From assembly GCA_002238445.1 (NCBI GenBank), contig MPML01000015.1, positions 1 to 64,000 of the forward strand: a DNA stretch of 64,000 nt, read 5' to 3'. This document shows positions 52,920-64,000 of the stretch, one piece after another (within the stretch, counting starts at the first letter, position 1; the number at the start of each line of letters is the position of its first letter). The DNA is from Caldilineaceae bacterium bin5 (GTDB taxonomy: Bacteria > Chloroflexota > Anaerolineae > Caldilineales > Caldilineaceae). The notes beneath the pieces are model-generated. The model was not told where the DNA came from and searched no databases. It worked only from the letters and a program-made list of their open reading frames with translations. Made by a program: the position numbers and the translations under genes.

Positions 52920-53573
52920 ATGGGTCAGGAGATCACAGTAACGCAGCTTCGCAGATGGCTTTTGGCTTACGCTGCTCGTATCATCGAGAACGAAGACCAT
53001 CTGACCGAGTTGGATACAGCAATTGGCGATGCGGATCACGGAGTCAATATGCGTCGCGGTATGGGAAAGCTGCAGGAGCGTCTACAGGATGAAGAGCAAA
53101 CGGAAGACATTGGTTCCTTCCTGCGTTCGGTTGCCATGACGCTCATCAGCGGGGTCGGCGGGGCTGCCGGCCCACTGTATGGAACCTTTTTCCTGCGCGC
53201 CGCCACCAGCCCGACAAACGGCAGCTCGGTCGACCTTGCCCAGTTGACGCAGATGTTCCGCTTCGGCCTGGACGGACTCCAGCAACGGGGCAAGGCCCAG
53301 ACCGATGACAAGACCATGATCGATACGATCCAGCCGGCGGTGGAGGCGATGGAAGCAGCGCTGGCTACCCAACAGAGCACCGCTGTCGTCCTGGCCGCAG
53401 CCCGCCAGGCTGCCCATTTGGGCATGAAACATACGATTGAAATTGAGGCCAGAAAAGGACGCGCCAGTTACCTTGGCCCGCATTCCATAGGTCACCAGGA
53501 CCCGGGCGCGACCAGCGCCTACTTCCTGTTCGAAACCGCTGCCGAGGTGTTCACGAAAACTGGTGCCGACTGA
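52920..53573 (+). CDS. dhaL: Dihydroxyacetone kinase, ADP-binding subunit DhaL
   Basis: 217 residues of helical DhaL. The metal-ADP site [19 protein letters not shown] (the GDGDHG motif as GDADHG), [20 protein letters not shown] and [17 protein letters not shown] all match. [20 protein letters not shown] is the C-terminal lid. The tightly bound ADP is phosphorylated by DhaM and passes the phosphate to the DhaK substrate. TGATG joins its stop to the glpK start. Confidence 0.95.
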   Translation: MGQEITVTQLRRWLLAYAARIIENEDHLTELDTAIGDADHGVNMRRGMGKLQERLQDEEQTEDIGSFLRSVAMTLISGVGGAAGPLYGTFFLRAATSPTNGSSVDLAQLTQMFRFGLDGLQQRGKAQTDDKTMIDTIQPAVEAMEAALATQQSTAVVLAAARQAAHLGMKHTIEIEARKGRASYLGPHSIGHQDPGATSAYFLFETAAEVFTKTGAD

Positions 53574-55075
53574 TGCCTCAACTGATTGGCGCAATCGATT
53601 CCGGTACGACCAGCACCCGTTTCATGCTTTTTGACCAGAATGGTGCAGTTGTCGGTTTCGACCAGCAGGAACACGAACAAATCTTCCCTCGCAGCGGCTG
53701 GGTCGAACACGATCCGCTGGAAATCTGGCAGCAGACCCAAGACGTGATCCGGGCGACCCTGTCCAAGTGCAACGTCCACCCCAGCCAGATCGCCGCTATA
53801 GGCATCACCAATCAACGCGAGACCGCGGTCATGTGGGATCGCCGCACAGGCGTACCGGTCTGCAACGCCATCGTTTGGCAGGATACCCGCACCGACCGCA
53901 TTTGTCGGCGCCTCGAGGAGGCCGGCCACGCCTCCACCGTCAGGCAGAAGGCCGGTCTGCCCCTGGCAACCTATTTCACCGGCCCGAAATTCCGCTGGAT
54001 CCTGGAAAACGTAGATGGCGCCCAGGAAAAAGCCGACGCCGGCGAACTGATCTGCGGTACCGTTGACAGCTGGCTGATCTGGCAACTCACCGGCGGCGGT
54101 GTGCATGTCACCGATCCCACAAACGCCAGCCGTACAATGCTGATGGATCTGGAAACCTTGGCTTGGGATGCCGAACTGCTGGACATCCTGGATATTCCCT
54201 GCTCAATGTTGCCGGAAATCCGGCCCAGCAGCGCACCGGCCTTCTACGGCAAGACCGCACCGGATGGCCCTTTCGCCGCTGAAATTCCTATCTGCGGCAA
54301 CCTGGGCGATCAGCAAGCAGCAACCGTCGGTCAGACCTGTTTCAGTCCTGGTGAAGCCAAAAACACCTACGGGACCGGCTGTTTCATGATTCTGAACACC
54401 GGTAAGGAGATCGTCCACAGCCGTAACGGGCTCCTGACAACAGTCTGCTACCAGATGGGCGAGTCGGCGCCCGTCTACGCCCTTGAAGGCTCGATAGCAA
54501 TGGCTGGCGCCACAGTACAGTGGTTGCGCGACGAGCTGCAACTGATCAGTTCGGCAGCCGAGACCGAAGAGATCGCCCAAAGCGTTGCCGATAGCGGCGG
54601 TTGTTACCTGGTACCTGCCTTTAGCGGCCTGTTTGCACCGCACTGGCGCAGCGACGCCCGCGGCGTCATCGTTGGCCTTACCCGCTACGTGAACCGGGCA
54701 CACATCGTGCGCGCCGCGCTCGAATCCATCTGCTATCAGACTCGAGAAGTGTTGGAGGCCATGAACGCCGACAGCGGCGTGCCACTGCGTCAGCTGAAGG
54801 TGGACGGCGGCGCAACGGTTAACGACTTGCTGATGCAAATGCAGGCCGATATTGTGGGAACTGAGGTGATCCGGCCCCGCATCGCTGAAACAACCAGCCT
54901 CGGCGCGGCATATGCAGCCGGCTTGGCCGTCGGATTCTGGCCAGACCTGGAAAGTCTGCGCCGGCAATGGCGGGTGGACAAGGTCTGGCAGCCGCAGAGC
55001 GACGAATCCGAACGGGCGCAGGGCTACGCCGGCTGGCAAAAAGCCGTCGAACGCACGCTCGGTTGGGCGGAGTGA
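53573..55075 (+). CDS. glpK: Glycerol kinase
   Basis: ATP-dependent phosphorylation of glycerol to glycerol 3-phosphate. 500 residues, FGGY family: [93 protein letters not shown] and [33 protein letters not shown] is the glycerol kinase-specific signature. Sitting between dhaL and dhaM, it places the two glycerol routes under one promoter. Confidence 0.95.
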   Translation: MPQLIGAIDSGTTSTRFMLFDQNGAVVGFDQQEHEQIFPRSGWVEHDPLEIWQQTQDVIRATLSKCNVHPSQIAAIGITNQRETAVMWDRRTGVPVCNAIVWQDTRTDRICRRLEEAGHASTVRQKAGLPLATYFTGPKFRWILENVDGAQEKADAGELICGTVDSWLIWQLTGGGVHVTDPTNASRTMLMDLETLAWDAELLDILDIPCSMLPEIRPSSAPAFYGKTAPDGPFAAEIPICGNLGDQQAATVGQTCFSPGEAKNTYGTGCFMILNTGKEIVHSRNGLLTTVCYQMGESAPVYALEGSIAMAGATVQWLRDELQLISSAAETEEIAQSVADSGGCYLVPAFSGLFAPHWRSDARGVIVGLTRYVNRAHIVRAALESICYQTREVLEAMNADSGVPLRQLKVDGGATVNDLLMQMQADIVGTEVIRPRIAETTSLGAAYAAGLAVGFWPDLESLRRQWRVDKVWQPQSDESERAQGYAGWQKAVERTLGWAE

Positions 55076-55124
55076 GAATGGATTTGACCCGTCACTATTG
55101 TTGTCGGTCCCCGGAGTTTCAACT

Positions 55125-55535
55125 GTGATCGGTCTGGTAATCGTCTCCCACAGTGCCAAACTTGCCCAGGGCGTACATGAATTGGCGGCACAGATGGCCG
55201 GCGACCAGGTTGGCATCAGTGATGCCGGCGGGCTCTCAGATGATAGTGAGACATTTGGCACCGACGCCTTCAAGATACTTTCCGCTATTGAGGAAGTCTG
55301 GTGTGATGACGGTGTACTGGTGTTGATGGATCTCGGTAGCGCCGTTATGTCGGCGGAAATCGCGCTGGAAATGTTACCGGAGCAGCAGCGGCAGAACTGT
55401 CTCCTGAGCAATGCGCCGCTGGTGGAGGGTGCAATCGTCGCCGCACTTCATGCCAGCCTGGGTGAGCCTTTGCAAGCAGTGAACAGAGTCGCCGAGGCCG
55501 CACTATCGGCGCCGAAACTGGCAAACACCAGCTGA
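55125..55535 (+). CDS. dhaM: PTS-type phosphotransfer subunit DhaM (EIIA-like)
   Basis: 136 residues. GLVIVSHSAKLAQGVHELAA contains the phosphorylated His9 of DhaM, and DGVLVLMDLGSAVMSAEIAL is the conserved DLGSA segment. NAPLVEGAIVAALHASLGE closes the domain. It is the single-domain form; HPr and enzyme I, fused to it in E. coli, are the next two genes. GTG 55125 follows CGGAG; the longer frame from 54912 overlaps glpK and is rejected. Confidence 0.92.
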   Translation: MIGLVIVSHSAKLAQGVHELAAQMAGDQVGISDAGGLSDDSETFGTDAFKILSAIEEVWCDDGVLVLMDLGSAVMSAEIALEMLPEQQRQNCLLSNAPLVEGAIVAALHASLGEPLQAVNRVAEAALSAPKLANTS

Positions 55536-55569
55536 ACTAAACCAGGTATCGTAACCTTGGAATTCTGAG

Positions 55570-55968
55570 ATGGAGAATCAATCTTCACCTTTCTCCCCTT
55601 TCGAGGGGAAAATAGAGAGGAATGAGCCGCACCAAGAGGGTGGAAATAGCAGTAACTCCCACGCCTCTCCCCCCGACGCTCGTTCTTCACAGTTGGAGCC
55701 GCCGCATCAACTTTCCAAAAGTGTCGTGGTCACTGTCAGTGATCCCCGCGGCCTTCATCTGCGCTCCGGTAGAGATGTCGTGCGCATTGCCAGCCAGTTT
55801 CAGGCGGAGATTACAGCCTCCAACCTCAGCCGGAACAGTAATGCCGTCGATTTGAAGAGTATTCTCCAACTGCTGCAGCTCCAGGCCCGCCAGGGGCACA
55901 GCCTGCAACTGGCCGCAACCGGCCCGGACGCTGACGCAGCCATCGAGGCGCTCTGCTCACTCTTCTGA
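55570..55968 (+). CDS. ptsH: HPr phosphocarrier protein with N-terminal extension
   Basis: 132 residues from ATG 55570. Residues about 51-132 are HPr: VVVTVSDPRGLHLRSGRDVV with the phosphoaccepting His63 (His15 equivalent), DLKSILQLLQLQARQG with the regulatory-type Ser, and AATGPDADAAIEALCSLF. The first 48 residues are polar and low-complexity, unlike normal HPr. An internal GTG within the VVVTV segment could be the real start, but neither has a good Shine-Dalgarno. It carries phosphate from enzyme I to DhaM. Confidence 0.85.
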   Translation: MENQSSPFSPFEGKIERNEPHQEGGNSSNSHASPPDARSSQLEPPHQLSKSVVVTVSDPRGLHLRSGRDVVRIASQFQAEITASNLSRNSNAVDLKSILQLLQLQARQGHSLQLAATGPDADAAIEALCSLF

Positions 55969-55985
55969 ATCCAGCGAGAAAACCT

Positions 55986-57704
55986 GTGCAGCAGCTTTTT
56001 CACGGCCCCTCAGCAGCACCCGGGGTCGGCATCGGCAACCTATACAAATACTCCCCGGTCCCCGCCGACGATTCAGGCGGGACGCCCGCGCCGCCTGTCG
56101 GCGACCCCGAAGAGGAGTGGGAGCGCTTTCTGGCGGCCCGCCTGCTCGTAGATGAGGAATTGGCACGCCTCGCCCAGATTGGGCAGACAGCAACTGCCGA
56201 GATCTTCCTCGTTCACCGCGAGATCCTCCATGACAGCACCTTGACCGACGCAGTGCGCGCCGCCATCGACTCCGGTTCCGACGCTACCAGTGCCACCCGG
56301 CAGGCGACGGGGCAACTGGTCAAACTCTTCCAGGACCTCAGCGACCAGTACTTCGCCAGCCGCGCCACCGACATCCGCGATGTAGGTCAGCGCCTTGTCT
56401 ACCGCCTGGGGGGCATAACTTCCGCCCGCCAGTTGAATCCACTGCCCAATGGCACCATCCTGGTTGCCGAGGACTTGACCCCCTTCGATACCACCCATCT
56501 TGACCAGGCGCACGTTGTAGGCATCGCATTGGCCGCCAGCACACCCACCGCCCACACCGCCATTCTGGCCCGCAGTCTGGGCATTCCTCTCGTCTGCAGC
56601 GCCGGGGCGGAGATTCTGCAGCTGCACAGCGGTATGTTCGGCGTGGTCGATGGAATCCGTGGCCGTCTCCTCGTGGACCCGGATGAGGAGACGCTCGAAC
56701 AATATGAACTGACCAGGTCGCGGCTGCGGCGCTTTCAGGCCGAGGCGCTCTCGCATTCCCATGAGCCTGCACTCACTCCGGACGGCGAACGCATTCCCGT
56801 ACGCGTTAACGTCAACAGCCGCGAAGATCTCCTGCACATCCACACCAACGGCGCCGAGGGCATCGGTCTCCTGCGCACTGAAAACCTGTTTCAGCACCGT
56901 ACCAGCCCACCTACCATTTCCGAGCAGCTGGATGCCTACCAGGATGTGCATTCATACACCAACAGCCATTCTCTGACCGTACGATTACTTGACATCGGCG
57001 GCGACAAGCCGGTTTCCTACCTGCAGCAACCCGCCGAAGCCAACCCCTTCCTCGGCGTGCGCGGCATCCGCCTGCTGCTTCGCCACCCCCAAATGCTCAT
57101 CGATCAGGCCCGGGCATTGGTCGAACTGGCGCACAACGTATCCCCCGTTTCACGCATTCGAATTCTCATCCCCATGATTTCGAAAGTGAACGAAGTTCAA
57201 CAGACGTTGGACCTGCTTGACGAGATTCCCGGCTACCAGCATTGCCGTCAACAACTCGGCACCTTGGAAATAGGCGTCCTGATCGAAGTGCCGTCAGCCG
57301 CTCTCCTGGCGCATCACCTCGCGCCGCAGGTCGATTTTCTCAGTATCGGCACCAACGATTTGGCCCAATATACGCTTGCCGCCGACCGCGTCAACAGCGC
57401 TGTCGCCACACTCGCAACCCCGCTTGACCCTTCTGTCCTGCGCCTGATTGCCCTGACCTGCGAGGCGGGCCGAGCCAACGGAATCTCCGTCGCCATCTGT
57501 GGTGAAGTCGGTGGAGACCCGTCTGTGCAGCCCCTGCTGCTTGGCTTGGGGTTGAATGAAATCAGCGTCGCCGGCCCCGCCGTTCCCCTGGTCAAATCCG
57601 CCATCAGGCGCGTGGACATGGATTCGGCCAGGATGCTCGCCGCCAAAGCGCTTAAATGCAGCCGCGCCCAGGAGGTCCACCAACTTCTCCACGACTTTGG
57701 ATAG
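55986..57704 (+). CDS. ptsI: PTS enzyme I (PEP-protein phosphotransferase)
   Basis: 572 residues. Takes phosphate from PEP and passes it to HPr. LFHGPSAAPGVGIGNLY begins the swivelling domain. The active His190 is in ASTPTAHTAILARSLGIPLV. GADGIGLLRTE-type EGIGLLRTENLFQ, LLDIGGDKPVSYL, GVRGIRLLLRHPQMLI, VPSAALLAHHLAPQVDFLSI, GTNDLAQYTLAADR and the catalytic-Cys loop VAICGEVGGDPSVQPLLLGL form the PEP-binding barrel. GTG 55986. Seven bases separate it from glpA. Confidence 0.95.
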   Translation: MQQLFHGPSAAPGVGIGNLYKYSPVPADDSGGTPAPPVGDPEEEWERFLAARLLVDEELARLAQIGQTATAEIFLVHREILHDSTLTDAVRAAIDSGSDATSATRQATGQLVKLFQDLSDQYFASRATDIRDVGQRLVYRLGGITSARQLNPLPNGTILVAEDLTPFDTTHLDQAHVVGIALAASTPTAHTAILARSLGIPLVCSAGAEILQLHSGMFGVVDGIRGRLLVDPDEETLEQYELTRSRLRRFQAEALSHSHEPALTPDGERIPVRVNVNSREDLLHIHTNGAEGIGLLRTENLFQHRTSPPTISEQLDAYQDVHSYTNSHSLTVRLLDIGGDKPVSYLQQPAEANPFLGVRGIRLLLRHPQMLIDQARALVELAHNVSPVSRIRILIPMISKVNEVQQTLDLLDEIPGYQHCRQQLGTLEIGVLIEVPSAALLAHHLAPQVDFLSIGTNDLAQYTLAADRVNSAVATLATPLDPSVLRLIALTCEAGRANGISVAICGEVGGDPSVQPLLLGLGLNEISVAGPAVPLVKSAIRRVDMDSARMLAAKALKCSRAQEVHQLLHDFG

Positions 57705-57710
57705 TCCCCG

Positions 57711-59549
<1,839 letters not shown>

Positions 59550-59585
59550 TTCTCGGACACAGTACTTGAGATACTTCGTTCGAAA

Positions 59586-59876
59586 GAAACTACTCAGGCG
59601 CAACTAATCTGCGATCTGGAATGAGGCGAGCAAAGGTGCTCTCTCAACTCTTTACTATTATATGGGCGGTCGGGCCTTCGGCCCTCCCTTGTGCAGGGGC
59701 TGCGCCCCCGCAACGCCCCCCTACAAAACCATCCCTCACCGACCTTGTGTGCGCATTCCAGCGGTGCGGCTCCAGCAACCTGGCTGCCGCCAACCGAATA
59801 TGCGATCAGATAGCCTGAATGGCGGCCGGGATAAAGGGCTGGTCAAGACAGACACTATATATGGCTTAGTAGTTTC
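59586..59876 (+). mobile_element. MITE-like element, copy E (short form, inside the glp operon)
   Basis: 291 bp, ends GAAACTACTCAGGC and GCTTAGTAGTTTC. They are flanked by a perfect 8-bp direct repeat GTTCGAAA at 59578-59585 and 59877-59884. The core hairpins match copies B and D, and the right section is the type-2 form shared with B. Both ends carry a matching change (GAAAC/GTTTC instead of GTAAC/GTTAC), so the inverted repeat is preserved. It lies between glpA and glpB, in the direction of transcription, and would be part of the operon mRNA. Confidence 0.92.
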
Positions 59877-59934
59877 GTTCGAAAAGGAAATGAAAACCTG
59901 GACCGCCGCGAGTGCCGCACGGTTGTGATTCCAA

Positions 59935-61359
59935 ATGCCGGAAACTCCTAATGAAAAACAGTCTTCACGCATGCTCGATCTTCTCATCATCGGCGCCGGC
60001 CTGACCGGCCTCTTTGCCGCCTATACGGCTGCCCGCGCCGGTCTGCGGGTGCGGGTGATCGCCAAGGGCATGGGGGCAACACACTGGCATGCGGGAACAA
60101 TTGATCTTCTGGGCTATCTACCTGATGTTGAAGAACCGGTCACGAACTGGATGCATGCCCTTCCCGCACTGCCGTCCTCGCATCCCTACCGGCTGCTCGG
60201 CGAGGAGACGATTACGAAGGCACTGGGCAGTTTTCAACGGCTTACCGTCGCAGCCGGCCTGCCGTACGAACGCGCCCACGCCAACATGAATCTGCCAGTT
60301 GCCAGCGCGTCTGAGGAACAGACCCCGCATAATCTTGAGCCTGACGGATATGTCCGTGACGCCACTCCGGGGCAAAACTGCCAGCTCATTTCACCGGTAG
60401 GCGCGGCGCGACCGGTCTACCTTGCGCCGGCGGCACAACTGGCCGGCAATTTAGAGGATGAACAGCCTTTGGTAATAGTCGGCCTTGAAGGTATGCCTGA
60501 TTTCTATCCGGCGCTGATCGCCGAAAACCTGCAAAAGCAGGGCCACCGCGCTCGCAGCGCAACCGTGGCCCTCAGTCCACTGACCAGGCGCAGTGATAAC
60601 AGCCCTCTGCAGGTGGCCCGGATGCTGGATCAGCCTGCCGCACAGGCACAGCTGGCAAAAATGGTGGTAGACGTAGTCGAGGCAGGTGAACGGGTGGGCC
60701 TCCCTGCCGTGCTGGGGCTGAGCGCTCACACACGCCTCCTTACCCAACTGCATGAGACAATTGTCGATCGAGGCAGTCGAACTTCCCAGTCACACGACGG
60801 ACCGCGAGCGGGCCTTGCCGTATTCGAGATTCCCACACTGCCTCCCAGCGTGCCAGGAATGCGTCTGGACACGACGCTGCGCGCCCAACTAGCCCGTTTG
60901 GGCGTTCGCGTTGAAATCGGCATGGAAGTTTGCGGGGTCGGCGCAACCAATCGGCGCATTGAATGGATAGAAACCGAGACTGGAAGCCGTCCTCTTCGCC
61001 ACAGGGCGCACAACTACATGCTGGCAACCGGCGGTATCCTCGGCGGTGGCATCCGCGGCGACCGCTGCGGCCGCGTGGAGGAGACCGTTTTCAACCTGCC
61101 TCTGTCAGCACCGCAGACACGATCTCAATGGTTGCGCCCTCTCTTCCTGGACCGGCAGGGCCATCCGGTCTTCCAGGGCGGTGTTTCCGTTGACGCCCGC
61201 TTTCGTCCGCTCGACCAGGCCGGCGCGCCAGTCTACGATAATCTGTGGGCCGCAGGCGCGGTCCTCGCCCACACCGATCCGATCCGCGAGCGCAGCCGTG
61301 AAGGAATCGCATTAGCTACTGGCTACGCCGCGGCAACCGCTGTGGCCAGTGGCCTGTAA
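59935..61359 (+). CDS. glpB: Anaerobic glycerol-3-phosphate dehydrogenase subunit B
   Basis: 474 residues. LLIIGAGLTGLFAAYTAARA (FAD-type nucleotide loop), ARVIAKG-like VRVIAKGMGATHWHAGTIDL and LGYLPDVEEPV are the characteristic GlpB N-terminus. LVIVGLEGMPDFYPALIAEN, YMLATGGILGGGIRG and NLWAAGAVLAHTDPIRERSR follow. GlpB links GlpA to the membrane-associated GlpC. The start follows element copy E by 58 bases, with AAAAGGAAATG upstream but no close Shine-Dalgarno at 59935. Confidence 0.9.
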   Translation: MPETPNEKQSSRMLDLLIIGAGLTGLFAAYTAARAGLRVRVIAKGMGATHWHAGTIDLLGYLPDVEEPVTNWMHALPALPSSHPYRLLGEETITKALGSFQRLTVAAGLPYERAHANMNLPVASASEEQTPHNLEPDGYVRDATPGQNCQLISPVGAARPVYLAPAAQLAGNLEDEQPLVIVGLEGMPDFYPALIAENLQKQGHRARSATVALSPLTRRSDNSPLQVARMLDQPAAQAQLAKMVVDVVEAGERVGLPAVLGLSAHTRLLTQLHETIVDRGSRTSQSHDGPRAGLAVFEIPTLPPSVPGMRLDTTLRAQLARLGVRVEIGMEVCGVGATNRRIEWIETETGSRPLRHRAHNYMLATGGILGGGIRGDRCGRVEETVFNLPLSAPQTRSQWLRPLFLDRQGHPVFQGGVSVDARFRPLDQAGAPVYDNLWAAGAVLAHTDPIRERSREGIALATGYAAATAVASGL

Positions 61360-61409
61360 CAATACTGGCCTGTAGTGGCCGCCTGACGCTAACCACCAGC
61401 ACCGATCCT

Positions 61410-62768
61410 ATGCAAACCGTTTCTCTGAATTCAGTCGGAATGACCCTGGACGCTTGTATCAAGTGCAATATCTGCACCAGCTACTGCCCTGTGTCCGAAG
61501 TTACCGACAGCTTCCCCGGACCCAAGTACGCCGCGCCCCAGTCGGAACGATTCCGCGAAATCGGACTTCCCCTTTCCGAGGCCGCCGCTGACCCCAATTC
61601 AGGGGCACCTGGCGCAGGGCACTCGCCCGACGCTTCGGTGGACTACTGCTCCGGCTGCCGGGTCTGCAATGAAGTCTGTCCAACCGGCGTGCGAATCGCC
61701 GAAATCAACGCCCGCGCCCGCGCCCGCATGGTGGCAACGCAGGGTCTCTCCTTGCGCAACCGGCTCCTGGGACGCAATGAACTGATGGGCCGGGCAGGCA
61801 GCTTCGCGCCGGGCTTGGCAAACTTCATCCTGCACAATCCGCTGAGCCGTCGGCTGGCCGCTGTCCTGTTTGGCGTGGCCGCGAAGGCGCCGCTGCCCCG
61901 CTGGCACCATGAAACGCTCAACCGCTGGCTGGCCCGTACCCGCGCCCAGCGGCTGCGCAGCGAGCGCAAAGTCGTCTATTTTCACGGCTGCGCCACCCAG
62001 TATTACGAGCCGTTTGTCGGCATCGCCGCGATTCTGGTGTTGGAGCATCTCGGATACGAAGTAGTAGTGCCTCCGCAGAACTGCTGCGGCCTGCCGATGC
62101 TTTCGAATGGGGAATTTGGCGCTGCCGAGGGCTATCATCGCCGCAACGTGGCCAGCCTGGCCGACTATGTCCGCGCCGGTTACCCAATCCTTGGTACCAG
62201 CACCAGCTGCACGCTGACCCTGAAGGAAGAGGCGCCCGAACTGCTCGACCTTGAGGACGATGCAGGCTCGCAGTCCCTGAAATTTGCGACCTGGGATATC
62301 TTCGAATGGCTGCGCGACGGTCTCGATCAAGGCCAATTGCCCTCCGATCTGCGTCCACTTAACCGTACTGAGCAGCCCTTTATTTTGCCTTATCATGCCC
62401 CATGTCAGTTGCGGGCACATCGCATCGGCAAACCGGCTCTGGACGTGCTGGCCCGGATCCCGGGCCTTGACCTCCGCGAGAGTCACGCCCGCTGTTGCGG
62501 CATCGCCGGGACGTATGGCTACAAGACCGAAAAATATCAGATAGCCATGGACGTGGGCGCGGAGCTGTTCGATTATGTCGCCGCGCAAGCTGAAGAGTCG
62601 GATTCGGTCGCCGCGGGGTCGGTTTCCTTTACCGCCTGCGATTCTGAAACCTGTCGCTGGCAGCTGGAACACGGGACCGGTCTCCCATCGCTCCATCCCA
62701 TTGAACTGTTGGCGGCATCCTATGGCCTCTACGACCTGCAAGCGCGGCGGCCCGCCGATGGAAACTGA
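61410..62768 (+). CDS. glpC: Anaerobic glycerol-3-phosphate dehydrogenase subunit C
   Basis: 452 residues. Two [4Fe-4S] ferredoxin motifs are visible: CIKCNICTSYCPVSEVTDSF and YCSGCRVCNEVCPTGVRIAE. The C-terminal half has two CCG domains that bind iron-sulfur/quinone-type cofactors: YFHGCATQYYEPFVG ... NCCGLPMLSNGEFGA and YHAPCQLRAHRIGKP ... ARCCGIAGTYGYKTEKY. Delivers electrons from GlpAB to the quinone pool. It ends 3 bases before the panE-like gene. Confidence 0.93.
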   Translation: MQTVSLNSVGMTLDACIKCNICTSYCPVSEVTDSFPGPKYAAPQSERFREIGLPLSEAAADPNSGAPGAGHSPDASVDYCSGCRVCNEVCPTGVRIAEINARARARMVATQGLSLRNRLLGRNELMGRAGSFAPGLANFILHNPLSRRLAAVLFGVAAKAPLPRWHHETLNRWLARTRAQRLRSERKVVYFHGCATQYYEPFVGIAAILVLEHLGYEVVVPPQNCCGLPMLSNGEFGAAEGYHRRNVASLADYVRAGYPILGTSTSCTLTLKEEAPELLDLEDDAGSQSLKFATWDIFEWLRDGLDQGQLPSDLRPLNRTEQPFILPYHAPCQLRAHRIGKPALDVLARIPGLDLRESHARCCGIAGTYGYKTEKYQIAMDVGAELFDYVAAQAEESDSVAAGSVSFTACDSETCRWQLEHGTGLPSLHPIELLAASYGLYDLQARRPADGN

Positions 62769-62771
62769 CCG

Positions 62772-63863
62772 ATGAGCTCGCTTCGCATCCTGATAATCGG
62801 AGCCGGGGCAATTGGCTGCTTTGTCGGCGGCAAGTTGGCTTCGGCAGGGCACAGCGTGACCTTGGTCGGCCGCGCCCGCACATCCGCGGCTCTTCAAGCG
62901 CGCGGTCTGAAGTTGCACGCGGCTGATGGTGCTGTGCAAACAGTCCGCACGGTCGGCGCGGCAGCCTCGGTGCGAGAGGCGTTTCCCGCCCCTTATGACA
63001 TCGTAGTTTTTGCAGTTAAGAGCTACGACACGGCAGCTGCGCTTGATGAACTGGTCTCGATCGGATCCACGCTCCCGCCAAATATCCTCAGCCTTCAGAA
63101 CGGCGTCGGCAATGAGAACGAGATTGCAGCGCGTTTTGGCGCGCAGCGGGTCGTCGCCGGAACGATTACCGCGCCGGTTGAGGTACGGGAGCCGGGCGTG
63201 GTCCAGGTGACTAAGCCAGGATTTGCTATCGGCCTGGCAGAATTCTGCGAATCGAGTGAAGCGAAAGAAGCCAACCCTCGCGCCTCTCTCCTCACTTCGC
63301 TCTCCTCGCAGTTTTCCGCTGCCGGTCTCCCCACAAAAGTGTACGAAGATGCCCAGGCCATGAAATGGTCCAAGCTGCTCATGAACATGATCGGCAATGC
63401 CACCAGCGCCATCCTGGCCGAGCCGCCCGGCGTCACTTTCGCCGACCCGCGCATAACCAACCTGGAGATCGACGCCCTACGCGAGGCCCTGCGCGTGATG
63501 GCTGCGGCCAACATCCGTCCTCTGAATATGGAAAAGTATCCGCTAGGTACACTCGCCCCTCTGTTGCGCTTCGGCCCGCGCGCGCTTTTACGGCCCGCTC
63601 TGCACAGGATCGTCGGCGGCGCGCGGGGTGGAAAGATGCCCAGCTTGTTTTTGGACTTGGAGGCAGGTAAGAGCGGGAGTGAAGTGGGCTGGTACAACGG
63701 CGCCGTCGTGCGCCTGGGGGGTGATGTCGGCATCGAAACGCCAGTCAACCGTTTGCTGACCGAAACTGTCCAGCAGCTGGCTGCCGAACCCCAATCGCGC
63801 TCGGCCTGGCGAGGAAATTACGAGCGCCTTACTGCATTGGTCAGAGAGGTTTCCGGCTCCTAG
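62772..63863 (+). CDS. panE: 2-dehydropantoate 2-reductase family protein
   Basis: 363 residues of the ApbA/PanE family. The NADPH loop is ILIIGAGAIGCFVGGKLASA. IVVFAVKSYDTAAALDELVS, LPPNILSLQNGVGNEN and RVVAGTITAPVEVREPGVVQ are characteristic, and the catalytic Lys lies in AMKWSKLLMNMIGNATSAIL. It starts 3 bases after glpC and is probably co-transcribed. A role in pantothenate synthesis is possible, but the family also reduces other 2-oxo acids, so the glycerol context leaves the substrate open. Confidence 0.8.
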   Translation: MSSLRILIIGAGAIGCFVGGKLASAGHSVTLVGRARTSAALQARGLKLHAADGAVQTVRTVGAAASVREAFPAPYDIVVFAVKSYDTAAALDELVSIGSTLPPNILSLQNGVGNENEIAARFGAQRVVAGTITAPVEVREPGVVQVTKPGFAIGLAEFCESSEAKEANPRASLLTSLSSQFSAAGLPTKVYEDAQAMKWSKLLMNMIGNATSAILAEPPGVTFADPRITNLEIDALREALRVMAAANIRPLNMEKYPLGTLAPLLRFGPRALLRPALHRIVGGARGGKMPSLFLDLEAGKSGSEVGWYNGAVVRLGGDVGIETPVNRLLTETVQQLAAEPQSRSAWRGNYERLTALVREVSGS

Positions 63864-63923
63864 TGCACAAAGCCCCCTGCAATTGAAGGTGCGCACCAGC
63901 AGTCGACTCTAAGAAACGTCAGT

Positions 63924-64000
63924 CTAAAGTCCCGGGCCGATCAGCACAATCAGCACCAATGCCAGAATGGCAAAAGCCGAATACTCCAGCACAAGCTTGC
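63924..64000 (-). CDS. C-terminal end of a small membrane protein, possibly Flp pilin
   Basis: The last 25 codons of a gene entering from the right edge. The readable tail is LVLEYSAFAILALVLIVL followed by IGPGL and a stop. A hydrophobic C-terminal helix after an LxEY-like segment resembles Flp/type IVb pilins (G-L-V-E-Y), but too little is present for certainty. Confidence 0.4.
   Translation of the reverse strand, partial: KLVLEYSAFAILALVLIVLIGPGL

Noticed and set aside
54203..55411. 402-codon minus-strand frame opposite glpK/dhaM
   Set aside because: glpK and dhaM are unambiguous on the plus strand; the antisense frame has no domain.

Overview
This window is a GC-rich bacterial chromosome segment, probably from the Chloroflexota near Caldilineae/Anaerolineae. 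That placement is an inference. It rests on the adjoining transaldolase and glucose-6-phosphate isomerase reading frames (a fused enzyme in that phylum), polyphosphate glucokinase, twin-arginine lipoprotein sugar-binding proteins, LysM and Cys-lipobox lipoproteins, and the absence of outer-membrane genes. Housekeeping order is partly recognisable: a tRNA-Thr / tRNA-Tyr / tRNA-Thr / tuf operon at the left edge, then uvrC, nadK, rpiA, ruvB, a DksA/TraR-type gene with upp, and yggS-proC-yggT.

Layout. 1-790: tRNA-tuf operon on the minus strand. 790-2470: long non-coding stretch holding one mobile-element copy, a 57-bp tandem array of hairpins and a 71-bp duplication. 2435-9582: uvrC with a leaderless promoter, a three-CNB/two-bPH membrane protein, a phosphoesterase, nadK and a degenerate J-domain protein. 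9766-12476: two more element copies around a secreted propeller-like protein. 12477-18217: LysM lipoprotein, then sugar-phosphate genes (rpiA, pgi, tal, ppgK). The tal and pgi frames look like one protein interrupted at a T7 slippery run. 18377-24524: an element copy, a dehydrogenase, a phosphorylase-like pair, a HEPN/nucleotidyltransferase module, ruvB, a dksA-like gene and upp. 24576-37950: two carbohydrate clusters. One is an ABC importer with a cytoplasmic alpha-L-fucosidase. The other is two Gfo/Idh dehydrogenases, an SMP-30 lactonase, an ABC importer and an M20 hydrolase. 38158-41953: yggS-proC-yggT, a four-repeat lipoprotein and a small metallopeptidase. 42618-47142: a third ABC importer (LplB type) and a short-chain dehydrogenase. 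47327-51804: a lipoprotein, an SH3-like membrane protein, a sulfatase-fold hydrolase and an Ldh2-type dehydrogenase. 51840-63863: a large glycerol/dihydroxyacetone operon (dhaK, dhaL, glpK, dhaM, HPr, enzyme I, glpA, glpB, glpC, then a panE-like gene).

How the genes work together. Three importers, none with its own ATPase gene here, bring in sugars that are trimmed or oxidised by the linked fucosidase, dehydrogenases and lactonase. The glycerol operon carries both routes to dihydroxyacetone phosphate: GlpK plus GlpABC, and a PEP-driven DhaKLM kinase supplied with its own enzyme I and HPr but no sugar-transporting PTS component. The pentose-phosphate and glucose-phosphate genes feed the same central pool.

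The most unusual feature is a family of five non-coding elements (about 285-520 bp), all in the same orientation. They have inverted ends (GTAACTAC...GTAGTTAC), perfect 8-bp target duplications at two copies, and a hairpin core whose sequence changes between copies while the pairing is kept. One copy sits inside the glp operon between glpA and glpB.
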